The notes beneath the pieces are model-generated. The model had not been told where the DNA came from. It ran no database searches and saw nothing but the letters and a program-made list of their open reading frames with translations. Positions 43,121 through 51,030 of a DNA stretch of 64,000 nucleotides are shown here, piece by piece (within the stretch, counting starts at the first letter, position 1; every line of letters begins with the position of its first letter). This stretch comes from Streptomyces purpureus (GTDB lineage Bacteria; Actinomycetota; Actinomycetes; Streptomycetales; Streptomycetaceae). The DNA lies in NCBI RefSeq assembly GCF_014648195.1, contig NZ_BMQQ01000002.1, positions 234,564-298,563 on the forward strand, in the 5' to 3' direction. A program made the position numbers and the translations under genes.

Positions 43121-43950
43121 GACCGCTCCTGGGCGTGTGCGGCGGACGGGGCGGGCCCGGCGCCGGGAGCGACGCCGACGAACAGACCGCGCCCGGAGGG
43201 TCCGCCGGTCAGGTAGGTGACGGTGAACCCGGCCCGCTCGAAGGCCCGCTCGTACTGCTCCTGGGTGAAGAGGGTCAGCACATGGGTGTCGGAGAAGCGC
43301 CGCAGGCCGGTGGTGGACTCGCCGACCGTGTACTCGACGTTCATCCGCGTACGGTCGCCCTCGCGGACGGTGTGCGAGACGCGGGCGATGGTCCGCCCGT
43401 CGACCTCGACGACGGAGCCGCCGACGTATCCGTCGAGGAACTCGCCGGGGAACCACCAGGGCTCGACCACGACCACCCCGCCGGGGTTGAGGTGGGCCCG
43501 GAACACGCTCAGGGTCCGGTCCAGCTCGTCGCTGGACGTCATGTAGCCGATCGAGCTGAAGAGGCAGGTGAGCGCGTCGAAGGTGCGGTCGAGGGAGAAG
43601 GAGCGCATGTCGTCCTGGTGCACCGGGACGCCCGGCAGGCGCCGTGCGGCGATGGCGTGCATCCAGGGCGACAGCTCGACGCCTTCGACATGGCCGACGA
43701 TCTCGCGCAGGGCGGCGAGGTGGGTGCCGGTGCCGCAGGCCACGTCGAGGAGGCTGGTGATGTCGGAGCGGTACCCGCGCAGCAGCCGGAGGATGTCCTC
43801 GGCCTCGGCGGCGTAGTCCTTGCCCCGGCCGCGGTATACGGCGTCGTAGATCTCGGCGTGCTCGGCGCCGTAGCCCTGCTGGGTGCTGTAGGCCTCCGCC
43901 GTGGTCGCGGCCTCGGGCACGGGGGCCTCCTGCGTGCTGAGGGCGTTCAT
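43117..43950 (-). CDS. Amino-sugar N,N-dimethyltransferase (DesVI/TylM1-like)
   Basis: The 277-residue SAM methyltransferase starts its domain with YDAVYRGRGKDYAAEAEDILRLLR and has LLDVACGTGTHLAALREIVGHVEGVELSPWMHAIAARRLPGVPVHQDDMR, the pattern of TylM1/DesVI sugar N-methyltransferases. It would convert the 3-amino sugar to a dimethylamino sugar. It is coupled by 4-nt overlaps to both the ketoisomerase and the glycosyltransferase, which supports dimethylamination of the sugar rather than the aglycone. Confidence 0.88.
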   Translation of the reverse strand: MNALSTQEAPVPEAATTAEAYSTQQGYGAEHAEIYDAVYRGRGKDYAAEAEDILRLLRGYRSDITSLLDVACGTGTHLAALREIVGHVEGVELSPWMHAIAARRLPGVPVHQDDMRSFSLDRTFDALTCLFSSIGYMTSSDELDRTLSVFRAHLNPGGVVVVEPWWFPGEFLDGYVGGSVVEVDGRTIARVSHTVREGDRTRMNVEYTVGESTTGLRRFSDTHVLTLFTQEQYERAFERAGFTVTYLTGGPSGRGLFVGVAPGAGPAPSAAHAQERS

Positions 43951-45086
43951 CCGCGTACCAGTCCTTCCAGGTCGGCGACGACGTCGTTGGGTGTGGGCAT
44001 CGAGCCCAGTTCACGGGCGAGTTCGCGGGCCTGGCGGGCGTAGCTGTCGTCGGACAGCACCTTGGCGCAGGCCTCGAAGGTGCCGTCGGGGGATCCGTCG
44101 CCGCGGTGGAGCACCACGCTCGACCCCTGCTGCTCCAGCAGCCTCAGCGAGGGCTCGAACGCCACGAACTGGTTGAGGACGACCTGCGGGGTGCCGGCCG
44201 CCATGGCGTTGAGCGCGGTCAGCCCGCCGCTGTGCACGATCGTGTCGCAGGTGGGCAGGAGGAACTCCAGCGGCACCCAGCCGCTGCGGACCTGTGGGAA
44301 GAGGGTGCGCAACTTGCCGGCCGCCTCCTCGTTGGCCGCGACCACGATGTCGGCGTCGAGCTCGGTGAGCCGCGAGACCAGGGCGCAGAGGTGGTCGAAG
44401 ATCTCGGGCATGGCGGTGCGGAAGCTGCCGTACGTGACGCAGACGCGGGGCCGCTCCCCCGGGGTGTACATCCACGGTTCCAGCGCGCGCTGGCGGTTGC
44501 CGGGCACCCAGCGCATCGGCGTGCCGGGGGGTGTGCCGGGCGGGATGAGGCTGGGCGGGCAGATGTCCAGGAACAGGTCCGGGGCGGGCAGCTCGTCCAG
44601 GCCCAGCAGGGCCAGTTCCGGGGCGAGTTCCTCGTTGGCGTACCGCTCCACGCCGTCGAAGTGGAGCCAGTCCCAGGCCTGGCGTACGTGCGGCACGCCG
44701 AGGTGGGCGGCGAGCAGTCCGGCGGCGTGGGCGTCGGTGCCGCCGACGACGAGGTCGGGGCGCCAGTGCGTGGCCAGGCTCAGCAGGCCTTCGAGGCTGA
44801 CTGCCGCCTGGCGGCCGAACCACCTGCCGACGTAGGGCAGTTCCTGGTCGGGCGACCAGGGGAACTCGATGGGGCCGCCGGGCCGGTTCAGCTGCTTGAT
44901 GCTCTCGGTGGTGTGGTCGGTGACCACGGCCACCGGCGGCAGCCCGACGGCCTCGATGGTGGGGGTGAGCTCGTCGAACGAGGCGACCATGATCTCGTGC
45001 CCGGCGTTGCGTACCGCCGTCGCGAGCGGAGCGAGGGCGAAGACGCCGGCCGGGCTCGTTCCCGCGGCGATGAAGAGGACTTTCAT
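43947..45086 (-). CDS. Glycosyltransferase, GT1 (UGT-like), amino-sugar transfer
   Basis: The 379-residue GT-B enzyme begins MKVLFIAAGTSPAGVFALAPLATAVRNAGHEIMVAS. The C-terminal donor-binding motif reads LPTCDTIVHSGGLTALNAMAAGTPQVVLNQ. It belongs to the antibiotic glycosyltransferases that transfer dTDP-deoxysugars. It heads the tailoring operon, next to the sugar genes. Whether it forms a C- or an O-glycosidic bond cannot be read from the sequence; a gilvocarcin-type product would need C-glycosylation. Confidence 0.88.
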   Translation of the reverse strand: MKVLFIAAGTSPAGVFALAPLATAVRNAGHEIMVASFDELTPTIEAVGLPPVAVVTDHTTESIKQLNRPGGPIEFPWSPDQELPYVGRWFGRQAAVSLEGLLSLATHWRPDLVVGGTDAHAAGLLAAHLGVPHVRQAWDWLHFDGVERYANEELAPELALLGLDELPAPDLFLDICPPSLIPPGTPPGTPMRWVPGNRQRALEPWMYTPGERPRVCVTYGSFRTAMPEIFDHLCALVSRLTELDADIVVAANEEAAGKLRTLFPQVRSGWVPLEFLLPTCDTIVHSGGLTALNAMAAGTPQVVLNQFVAFEPSLRLLEQQGSSVVLHRGDGSPDGTFEACAKVLSDDSYARQARELARELGSMPTPNDVVADLEGLVRG

Positions 45087-45271
45087 GCTTCTCCTTCGGA
45101 GGTGGCTGTCCCGGAGACATGACGAAGACCGCCGCGGCCGAGGAGGGCCGGGCGGTGGGTGGGTGCGGGGTCGCCAGGGGCCGGGGTCCATGACGCGGCG
45201 TACCGTGTGGACGACTACCGGCGGGGGAGACGGAACGGGGCCGCTGGGCACACACGTTCCAAGATGACCAC

Positions 45272-45301
45272 TAGCTTCTTCACCGCAGGTGGCCTTGTCA
45301 A
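45272..45301 (-). promoter_or_regulatory. Candidate promoter of the tailoring operon
   Basis: On the minus strand a perfect TTGACA (45301-45296) is followed after 18 bp by a weak -10 box AAGCTA (45277-45272). The gap of 250 bp before the MarR gene is otherwise GC-rich and gene-free. The transcript would have a leader of about 175 nt before the glycosyltransferase. Confidence 0.4.
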
Positions 45302-45336
45302 GCCCCTTGCGCGGAAGCGGAGTTGCGCCGTCGCGG

Positions 45337-45843
45337 TCAGCGGGTGCGGTACTCGTGGGCGAGCAGCGAGTCCATGGTCCGGCGCAGATCGTGGATGAAG
45401 TCCTCGAACCGCTGTAGCTGTTCGGGCGTGTGGCGCGCCATCTCGGCGACGATGCGCTCGGCGTACGGGCCGAAGAACTCCTCGGCGCGGGGCCTGACGT
45501 CGGCGCTGCTGCGCAGGGTCACGACCCTGCGGTCGGTGTGCTCTCGGGTGCGGATGACGTGTCCGGCCCGTTCGAGGCGGTTCAGCACGGCGGTCGTGGC
45601 GCCCGAGGAGAGCGAGATCCGTTCGCTCAGCCGGGCCGGGGACAGCAGGACACCCTGGTCCTCGGCGTACAGGATCTCGGCAAGCGCGGCGGCGTCGGTG
45701 GAGTGCAGCCCCAGCCAGCGGGCGAACCGCTGGGTGAACTCGGTGTAGTTGGCGCCGAACGCCCGCAGTCCGTCCATGACGCGGTCGCGCTGTGCTTCGA
45801 GATCGCGCTGTGCCTCGAGGTGGCCGAGCTCCGGTCGCTCCAT
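45337..45843 (-). CDS. MarR-family transcriptional regulator
   Basis: The 168-residue winged-HTH protein has HSTDAAALAEILYAEDQGVLLSPARLSERISLSSGATTAVLNRLERAGHVIRTREHTDRRVVTLRSSA, the full MarR signature with the DRR wing. A short duplication (EAQRD twice, about residues 10-20) precedes the domain. It is divergent from an MFS exporter, and the 19-bp palindrome between them is its likely operator. The cluster product or a precursor is the likely inducer. Confidence 0.92.
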   Translation of the reverse strand: MERPELGHLEAQRDLEAQRDRVMDGLRAFGANYTEFTQRFARWLGLHSTDAAALAEILYAEDQGVLLSPARLSERISLSSGATTAVLNRLERAGHVIRTREHTDRRVVTLRSSADVRPRAEEFFGPYAERIVAEMARHTPEQLQRFEDFIHDLRRTMDSLLAHEYRTR

Positions 45844-45860
45844 CGACGTGCCCCTTCAGG

Positions 45861-45903
45861 TTGACAACCCCGACTGCCATTAACTATCTTCACTGTGAAG
45901 ATA
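45861..45903 (+). promoter_or_regulatory. Exporter promoter with a perfect 19-bp operator
   Basis: TTGACA at 45861-45866 is a consensus -35. TATCTT at 45885 (18-bp spacing) is a possible -10, and it is the left edge of the palindrome TATCTTCACTGTGAAGATA (45885-45903), with 9-bp arms and one central base. Binding would cover the -10 box and the transcription start, the usual MarR repression layout. This also argues against the GTG at 45895 being a start codon. Confidence 0.75.
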
Positions 45904-45921
45904 CACCAGAGTGGAGGAATC

Positions 45922-47544
45922 TTGAACAGCACAGCAGACGCAGAATCCCCTCCCATGAGCAAGTGGCTCGGCCTCATCGCCGTTTCGCTGGGTGTGGCCC
46001 TGATCGTCGTGGACCTCACGATCGTCAATGTGATCCTCGCGCCGATCATCGAGGACCTCGCGATCGACTCCGTCGAGGCCCAGTGGATCCAGGAGTCCTA
46101 CGCGATCGTCTTCGCGGCGCTGCTCCTGTTCACCGGACGCCTCGCCGACCTGCACGGCGCCCGCAAGATCTTCCTGATCGGCCTGGTCGTCTTCGGAGTG
46201 ACGAGCCTGGTGGCCGCCGTCGCGCCGAGCGGCGGCATGCTGATCCTGGCGCGGTTCATCCAGGGCGTCGGCGGCGCGATGATCCTTCCGACCTCGCTGG
46301 CTCTGGTGAACGCGACCTTCACCGGCAAGGCACGTGGGCAGGCCTTCGCGATCTGGGGATCCACGATCGGTGCCGCGGCGGCCGTCGGTCCGCTGCTCGG
46401 CGGCTGGCTGGCCGACTTCTCGTGGCGCTGGGCCTTCGGCATCAACATCCCGCTGGTGATCGTGATCATGGCCGGCGTCCTGATCTACCTCGACGCGTCG
46501 CCTCGCACCCAGGGACGGGTCGACATCGCCGGCGCCATCCTGTCCGCGATCGGCCTCGGCTTCCTTTCCTTCGGGCTGATCGAGGGGCGCGGTCACGGCT
46601 GGCTCGTCACCACCGAGCCGCTGGAGATCGGCGGATTCACCTGGAGCGGCGGCCTCTCTCCGGCCCTCGTCTCGTTCGTCGTCTCCGCTCTGCTGCTCTT
46701 CGCCTTCTGGCGACGGCAGGCGGCCCTCGGCCGTAAGAACGACGAACCGCTGATGGATGTACGGCTGTTCTCGATCCCGTCCTTCCGCAACGGCAACCTG
46801 GTGACCGTGATCGTCGGTCTCGGCGAGTTCGGCATCATCGCGGTGCTGCCGCTGTGGCTCCAGTTCACCCTGGGCTACAGCGCCTTCCAGGCCGGCCTCG
46901 CGCTCGTCGCGCTCGCCGTGGGCAGCTTCTTCGCGTCCGGCGCCAGCTTCAACATGACCGCCTCGGCGCTGACGCAGGTACGGATCGGTCTGCTCCTGGA
47001 GGCCGTCGGCCTGGCGCTCCTCGGACTGATCGCCGCGACCGACAGCGCTTGGTGGCTGATCGCGATCGCGCTGTTCCTCTACGGCATCGGGGTCGGCTTC
47101 GCCACCGCGCAGGTCACCAATGTCGTCCTGGTGGACGTGCCGGTCGAGAGCGCCGGGCAGGGTTCCGGCATCCAGAGCGCGGCCCGCGAGCTCGGTTCCG
47201 CGCTGGGTATCGCCGTCCTCACCACACTGTTCTTCAGCTCGCTCGCCTCCGACCTGAAGGGCCGTCTCACCGAGGCCGGGCTTCCGGGCAAGGACGCCGA
47301 ACAGCTGAGCGGAGTGGTGACGGAGAGCGCCGGATCCGTGATCCCGTCGCTGGCGGCCGATCCGAAGACCGCGTCGGCGGCGGACGCCGCCCGGGAGGCG
47401 ATGTCCCTCGGTGTCGAACTCTCCAGCTACGTCTGCGCGGGCCTGCTGGTGCTGGCCCTCGTGGCGACGGCGACCCTCAGGCCGCGCGCCGCTGCCGCGT
47501 CCGACGAGCACAAGCCGTCGCACCAGGAGCCGAGCACCACCTGA
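45922..47544 (+). CDS. MFS exporter, DHA2 family, of the polyketide cluster
   Basis: The product is about 540 residues with 14 predicted membrane helices. It contains LIVVDLTIVNVILAPII (motif D1), LLLFTGRLADLHGARKIFLIG (motif A) and RFIQGVGGAMILPTSLALV (motif C-like). I chose the TTG at 45922 because GGAGG (45913-45917) is at ideal distance; the frame's GTG at 45895 lies inside the operator, and the ATG at 45955 has no ribosome site. Divergent from the MarR gene, it probably exports the cluster product and gives self-resistance. Confidence 0.9.
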   Translation: MNSTADAESPPMSKWLGLIAVSLGVALIVVDLTIVNVILAPIIEDLAIDSVEAQWIQESYAIVFAALLLFTGRLADLHGARKIFLIGLVVFGVTSLVAAVAPSGGMLILARFIQGVGGAMILPTSLALVNATFTGKARGQAFAIWGSTIGAAAAVGPLLGGWLADFSWRWAFGINIPLVIVIMAGVLIYLDASPRTQGRVDIAGAILSAIGLGFLSFGLIEGRGHGWLVTTEPLEIGGFTWSGGLSPALVSFVVSALLLFAFWRRQAALGRKNDEPLMDVRLFSIPSFRNGNLVTVIVGLGEFGIIAVLPLWLQFTLGYSAFQAGLALVALAVGSFFASGASFNMTASALTQVRIGLLLEAVGLALLGLIAATDSAWWLIAIALFLYGIGVGFATAQVTNVVLVDVPVESAGQGSGIQSAARELGSALGIAVLTTLFFSSLASDLKGRLTEAGLPGKDAEQLSGVVTESAGSVIPSLAADPKTASAADAAREAMSLGVELSSYVCAGLLVLALVATATLRPRAAAASDEHKPSHQEPSTT

Positions 47545-47548
47545 TCCG

Positions 47549-47571
47549 CCGCGCACCCCCGTGGTGCGCGG
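47549..47571. terminator. Hairpin after the exporter gene
   Basis: A 9-bp perfect stem (CCGCGCACC / GGTGCGCGG) with a 5-nt loop lies immediately after the exporter stop. Confidence 0.55.
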
Positions 47572-47607
47572 AGATCCGGCGCCGGCCCGGCCGGCGCCCC
47601 CTCGAAC

Positions 47608-47649
47608 GACCCGGCCGGTGGGTTCCCCCCCGTAACCCCCGGCCGGGTC
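47608..47649. terminator. Second hairpin before the sugar genes
   Basis: An 11-bp perfect stem (GACCCGGCCGG / CCGGCCGGGTC) with a 20-nt loop, about 145 bp upstream of the thymidylyltransferase. It is a second terminator or a transcription insulator. The following 140 bp are less GC-rich and must hold the sugar operon promoter. Confidence 0.5.
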
Positions 47650-47793
47650 ACCTCCTTGCCCTGATCCATGAATTCGTGCCGCAGGGCATGAGAAATACAG
47701 GTCCAAGTGGTGCAGAAATAACTTGTGCGGCACCGCCTCATTCGACGTTCATTGCATTATCACTCGTCAATTCAGCAGTGAGGACGGCGTCTC

Positions 47794-48861
47794 GTGAAGG
47801 CTCTTGTACTGTCGGGAGGCGCGGGAACGCGACTGCGCCCGCTCACCCACACTTCCGCCAAGCAATTGGTGCCGGTGGCCAACAAACCTGTTCTTTTCTA
47901 CGGCCTGGAGGCCATCGCCGACGCGGGCATCACGGACGTCGGCATCATTGTCGGCGACACCGAGCAGGAGATCCGGGACGCGGTAGGTGACGGTTCCAAG
48001 TTCGGGATCGACGTCACCTACATTCCGCAGCACGCACCGCTCGGTCTCGCCCACGCCGTACTGATCGCCCGGGAATTCCTCGGCGACGACGACTTCGTGA
48101 TGTATCTCGGCGACAACTTCATCGTCGGCGGTATCACTCATCTCGTCGAGAATTTCCGTCTGGAGCGCCCGGACGCACAGATCCTGCTCACCCGGGTCTC
48201 CGACCCCACCGTCTTCGGCGTCGCCGAACTCGACGAACAGGGCAGCGTGGTGGGTCTGGAGGAGAAGCCGAGCGTGCCCAAGAGCGACCTCGCGCTGGTC
48301 GGGGTCTATCTCTTCACACCGGCCGTCCACGAGGCCGTGCGCTCGATCCAGCCCTCCCTGCGCGGAGAGCTGGAGATCACCCACGCCATCCAGTGGCTCA
48401 TCGACGCGGGGCGCACCGTCCGCTCCACCACGATCTCCGGCTACTGGAAGGACACCGGAAACGTCATCGACATGCTGGAGGTCAACCGCTCGGTCCTGGA
48501 GACCCTTCCGTTGCGGATCGAGGGCGACGTCGACGAGGAGAGCGAGCTCATCGGCCGGGTCCGGATCGAGGAGGGCGCGCGGGTGCGCCGCTCCCGTATC
48601 GTCGGGCCCGCGATCGTCGGCCGTGGGACGGTGATCAGCGACTCGTACATCGGCGCCTACACCTCCGTCTCCGAGGACTGCCGCATCGAGAACAGCGAGA
48701 TCGAGTTCTCGATCGTGCTGGGCGGTTCGTCCATCCAGGGGGTGCGGCGGGTCGAGGCGTCCCTGATCGGACGGAGCGTCACCGTCACACCCGCCCCAGC
48801 CGTCCCGCATGCCCACCGGTTGATCCTCGGCGACCACAGCAAGGTGCAGATCTCCTCATGA
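47794..48861 (+). CDS. Glucose-1-phosphate thymidylyltransferase (antibiotic type)
   Basis: The 355-residue protein is of the long StrD/GraD-like form. It has the nucleotidyltransferase motif LSGGAGTRLRPLTHTSAKQLVPVANKP, YLGDNFIVGGI, EEKPSVPKSDLALVGVYLF, and a C-terminal left-handed beta-helix (RVRIEEGARVRRSRIVGPAIVGRGTVI). It makes dTDP-glucose for the deoxysugar. The GTG start follows GAGGA. It overlaps the dehydratase start by 4 nt. Confidence 0.92.
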   Translation: MKALVLSGGAGTRLRPLTHTSAKQLVPVANKPVLFYGLEAIADAGITDVGIIVGDTEQEIRDAVGDGSKFGIDVTYIPQHAPLGLAHAVLIAREFLGDDDFVMYLGDNFIVGGITHLVENFRLERPDAQILLTRVSDPTVFGVAELDEQGSVVGLEEKPSVPKSDLALVGVYLFTPAVHEAVRSIQPSLRGELEITHAIQWLIDAGRTVRSTTISGYWKDTGNVIDMLEVNRSVLETLPLRIEGDVDEESELIGRVRIEEGARVRRSRIVGPAIVGRGTVISDSYIGAYTSVSEDCRIENSEIEFSIVLGGSSIQGVRRVEASLIGRSVTVTPAPAVPHAHRLILGDHSKVQISS

Positions 48862-49844
48862 CCACGACCCATGTGCTGGTGACCGGCGGGGCCGGATTCA
48901 TCGGCTCCCACTACGTACGCACCGTCCTCGGTCCGGCGGGACCGGGCGGCGTCGCGGTGACCGTGCTGGACAAGCTCACCTACGCGGGCAACCCGGCCAA
49001 CCTGGACGCCGTCCAGGACCACCCGGGCCTCTCCTTCGTGCAGGGGGACATCTGTGACGCGCGGCTGGTCGGCCGGCTGATGGAAGGCGTCGACCAGGTG
49101 GTGCACTTCGCCGCCGAGTCGCATGTGGACCGGTCCATCCAGGGCGCGGCCGAGTTCGTCCGGACCAACGTCATGGGCACGCAGGTCCTGCTCGACGCGG
49201 CCCTGCGGGCCGGCACCCGCACCTTCGTGCACATCTCCACCGACGAGGTCTACGGTTCGATCGCCGAGGGCTCCTGGCCGGAGGAGCATCCGCTGTGCCC
49301 CAACTCGCCGTACTCGGCGTCCAAGGCGTCGAGCGATCTGCTGGCGCTCAGCTACCACCGCACCCATGGACTGGACGTGCGGGTGACCCGGTGCTCCAAC
49401 AACTACGGGCACCACCACTTCCCGGAGAAGGTCATCCCGCTGTTCGTGACCAACCTCCTCGACGGGAAGAAGGTGCCGCTCTACGGCGACGGACGCAACG
49501 TCCGGGACTGGCTGCACATCGACGATCACGTCCAGGGGATCGAACTGGTCCGCACGCAGGGCCGGCCCGGCGAGGTGTACAACATCGGCGGCGGTACGGA
49601 GCTGAGCAACCGCGAGCTGACCGGGCTGCTGCTCGCGGCGTGCGGCGCGGACTGGGACATGGTGGAGTACGTCGCCGACCGCAAGGGCCACGACCTGCGC
49701 TACTCCGTCGACTGCTCCAAGATCCGCCGTGAGCTGGGGTACCGGCCGCGGAAGGATTTCGCGGCGGGGCTCGCCGAGACGGTCGCCTGGTACCGCGACA
49801 ACCGGGGCTGGTGGGAGCCGCTGAAGAAGCGCGCGTCGCTCTGA
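48858..49844 (+). CDS. rfbB: dTDP-glucose 4,6-dehydratase
   Basis: The 328-residue SDR enzyme has the NAD motif VTGGAGFIGSHYV, HFAAESHVDRSI, the catalytic region HISTDEVYG (Asp-Glu pair), YSASKASSDLL (Tyr-x3-Lys) and TRCSNNYGHHHFPEKVIPLFV. It makes dTDP-4-keto-6-deoxyglucose, the substrate of the ketoisomerase encoded at 42677-43120. A strong terminator follows 53 bp after the stop. Confidence 0.95.
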   Translation: MTTTHVLVTGGAGFIGSHYVRTVLGPAGPGGVAVTVLDKLTYAGNPANLDAVQDHPGLSFVQGDICDARLVGRLMEGVDQVVHFAAESHVDRSIQGAAEFVRTNVMGTQVLLDAALRAGTRTFVHISTDEVYGSIAEGSWPEEHPLCPNSPYSASKASSDLLALSYHRTHGLDVRVTRCSNNYGHHHFPEKVIPLFVTNLLDGKKVPLYGDGRNVRDWLHIDDHVQGIELVRTQGRPGEVYNIGGGTELSNRELTGLLLAACGADWDMVEYVADRKGHDLRYSVDCSKIRRELGYRPRKDFAAGLAETVAWYRDNRGWWEPLKKRASL

Positions 49845-49896
49845 GGCGGCGAGGGGGCTCACGGCCTCAGAGGTGAACCTTTCGTTCCGTATATCC

Positions 49897-49950
49897 AAGC
49901 TCCGGTGGGGCGGGCCGACTTCATGAGTCGGGCCCGCCCCACCGGAGCTT
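49897..49950 (+). terminator. Strong long-stem terminator after the dehydratase
   Basis: A 24-bp stem (AAGCTCCGGTGGGGCGGGCC and the next four bases, paired with 49926-49950) has one bulged G and a 5-nt loop. It is the longest hairpin seen in the window. Confidence 0.85.
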
Positions 49951-49989
49951 CGTCGTCCGGGTGAGAGGCCGCCAGGTCAACCCAGGCGC

Positions 49990-50004
49990 AGCAAAAATTT
50001 TGCT
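49990..50004. promoter_or_regulatory. A/T-rich palindrome upstream of the response regulator
   Basis: AGCAAAAATTTTGCT has perfect 7-bp arms around one central base. It lies about 90 bp before the GTG of the orphan regulator, just upstream of a TTGACC (50035-50040). A/T-rich perfect palindromes are rare here, so it is a likely binding site, possibly for autoregulation. Confidence 0.5.
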
Positions 50005-50094
50005 CTGCAGAACTACCCCCCAGGAGTTAAGCTCTTGACCGACTAGCGCCATGCCGCGCTGCAGGACACTCATGTTCACCCCCTTGGAGGGAAA

Positions 50095-50700
50095 GTGATA
50101 ACAGTTCTGCTCGCCGAAGACGTTTACATGGTACGGGGGGCGTTTCTCGCACTATTCGGGCAGGAATCTGACATCGATGTCGTCGCCGACTTAGGGGACA
50201 GCAACGAAATCCTGCCGGCTGCCCGGCTTCACCGACCTGACGTCGCGGTGATCGACATCGATATGCCCGGGCAGGAAGATCTCTCGGTGGTTCAGAAAAT
50301 ACATGACGAACTGCCGGAGACACGGACACTGATACTCACCAACCACTGGCGCCCGACCATCGTGCGGCGGGCACTGAACATGAGGGTCGGCGGGTTCCTG
50401 CTCAAGGACTCACCACCCGAGAAGCTCGTCAGCACCGTACGGGACCTCGCGGCCGGACATCGAGTGATCGACGCGGATCTCGCCGTGTCGGCCTGGCAGG
50501 CTCCCACCCCACCGCTGACCGAACGTCAGCTTGAGGTGCTGCGCCTCGCCGCCGCCGGGGAGGACGTGCCCGACATCGCCGCGCGGCTCAACCTGTCCCC
50601 CGGCACCATCCGTAACTATCTGACCTCCGTGACCACCAAGCTCAACGCGCGCACGCGCATGGACGCCGTGCGCATCGCCGTGGACGCCGGCTGGCTGTAG
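50095..50700 (+). CDS. Orphan NarL/LuxR-type response regulator with a TTA codon
   Basis: The product is 201 residues. The receiver domain (1-115) has AED (8-9), the phospho-acceptor Asp54 in VIDIDMPG, Thr in LILTNHW and Lys in GFLLKDSPP. The C-terminal GerE HTH reads PLTERQLEVLRLAAAGEDVPDIAARLNLSPGTIRNYLTSVTTKLNARTRMDAVRIA. Codon 33 (50191-50193) is TTA, so the gene should be under bldA control like many pathway activators. No sensor kinase is in the window. The GTG start follows TTGGAGG. It sits between the sugar genes and the PKS operon, and is the best candidate cluster regulator. Confidence 0.92.
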   Translation: MITVLLAEDVYMVRGAFLALFGQESDIDVVADLGDSNEILPAARLHRPDVAVIDIDMPGQEDLSVVQKIHDELPETRTLILTNHWRPTIVRRALNMRVGGFLLKDSPPEKLVSTVRDLAAGHRVIDADLAVSAWQAPTPPLTERQLEVLRLAAAGEDVPDIAARLNLSPGTIRNYLTSVTTKLNARTRMDAVRIAVDAGWL

Positions 50701-51030
50701 GCCCGCCCTCTCTCCACGTCCCACCCCTCACTCTCCAGGCATCGACGCCGACGACGACGGCCGACCACCGTCACGGCACGCCAAGACCGTAGGCGACAAA
50801 GCTCCCCTTGGCTCCTGTTGGCCCGCCGATGGGGGCTTTGTCGCGTCCAGGATTACCGGAGATTCGCGTCCGCCGGTAGTGCGAGGGTCACGAGCACGGC
50901 ATGAGATTTTCATGACTTCGGCGGACGATTCCACTATGCATTGATGATGAAGACACTCCCGCATGGAGGCAATCTGGCATACCTTTGAGGACGAGAACAG
51001 GCCAGCAACGCGGGCCACAAAAAGGGGGAA
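50701..51030. other. 330-bp region between the two regulators
   Basis: It contains a long hairpin at 50793-50844, an inverted repeat CATGA-N5-TCATG at 50900-50914, and promoter-like A/T-richer sequence (about 50900-50955) upstream of the zinc/HTH gene. I see no further gene. Confidence 0.5.
50793..50844 (+). terminator. Hairpin after the response regulator
   Basis: GCGACAAAGCTCCCC pairs with GGGGGCTTTGTCGC (one mismatch) across a 23-nt loop, about 90 bp past the regulator stop. Confidence 0.5.
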
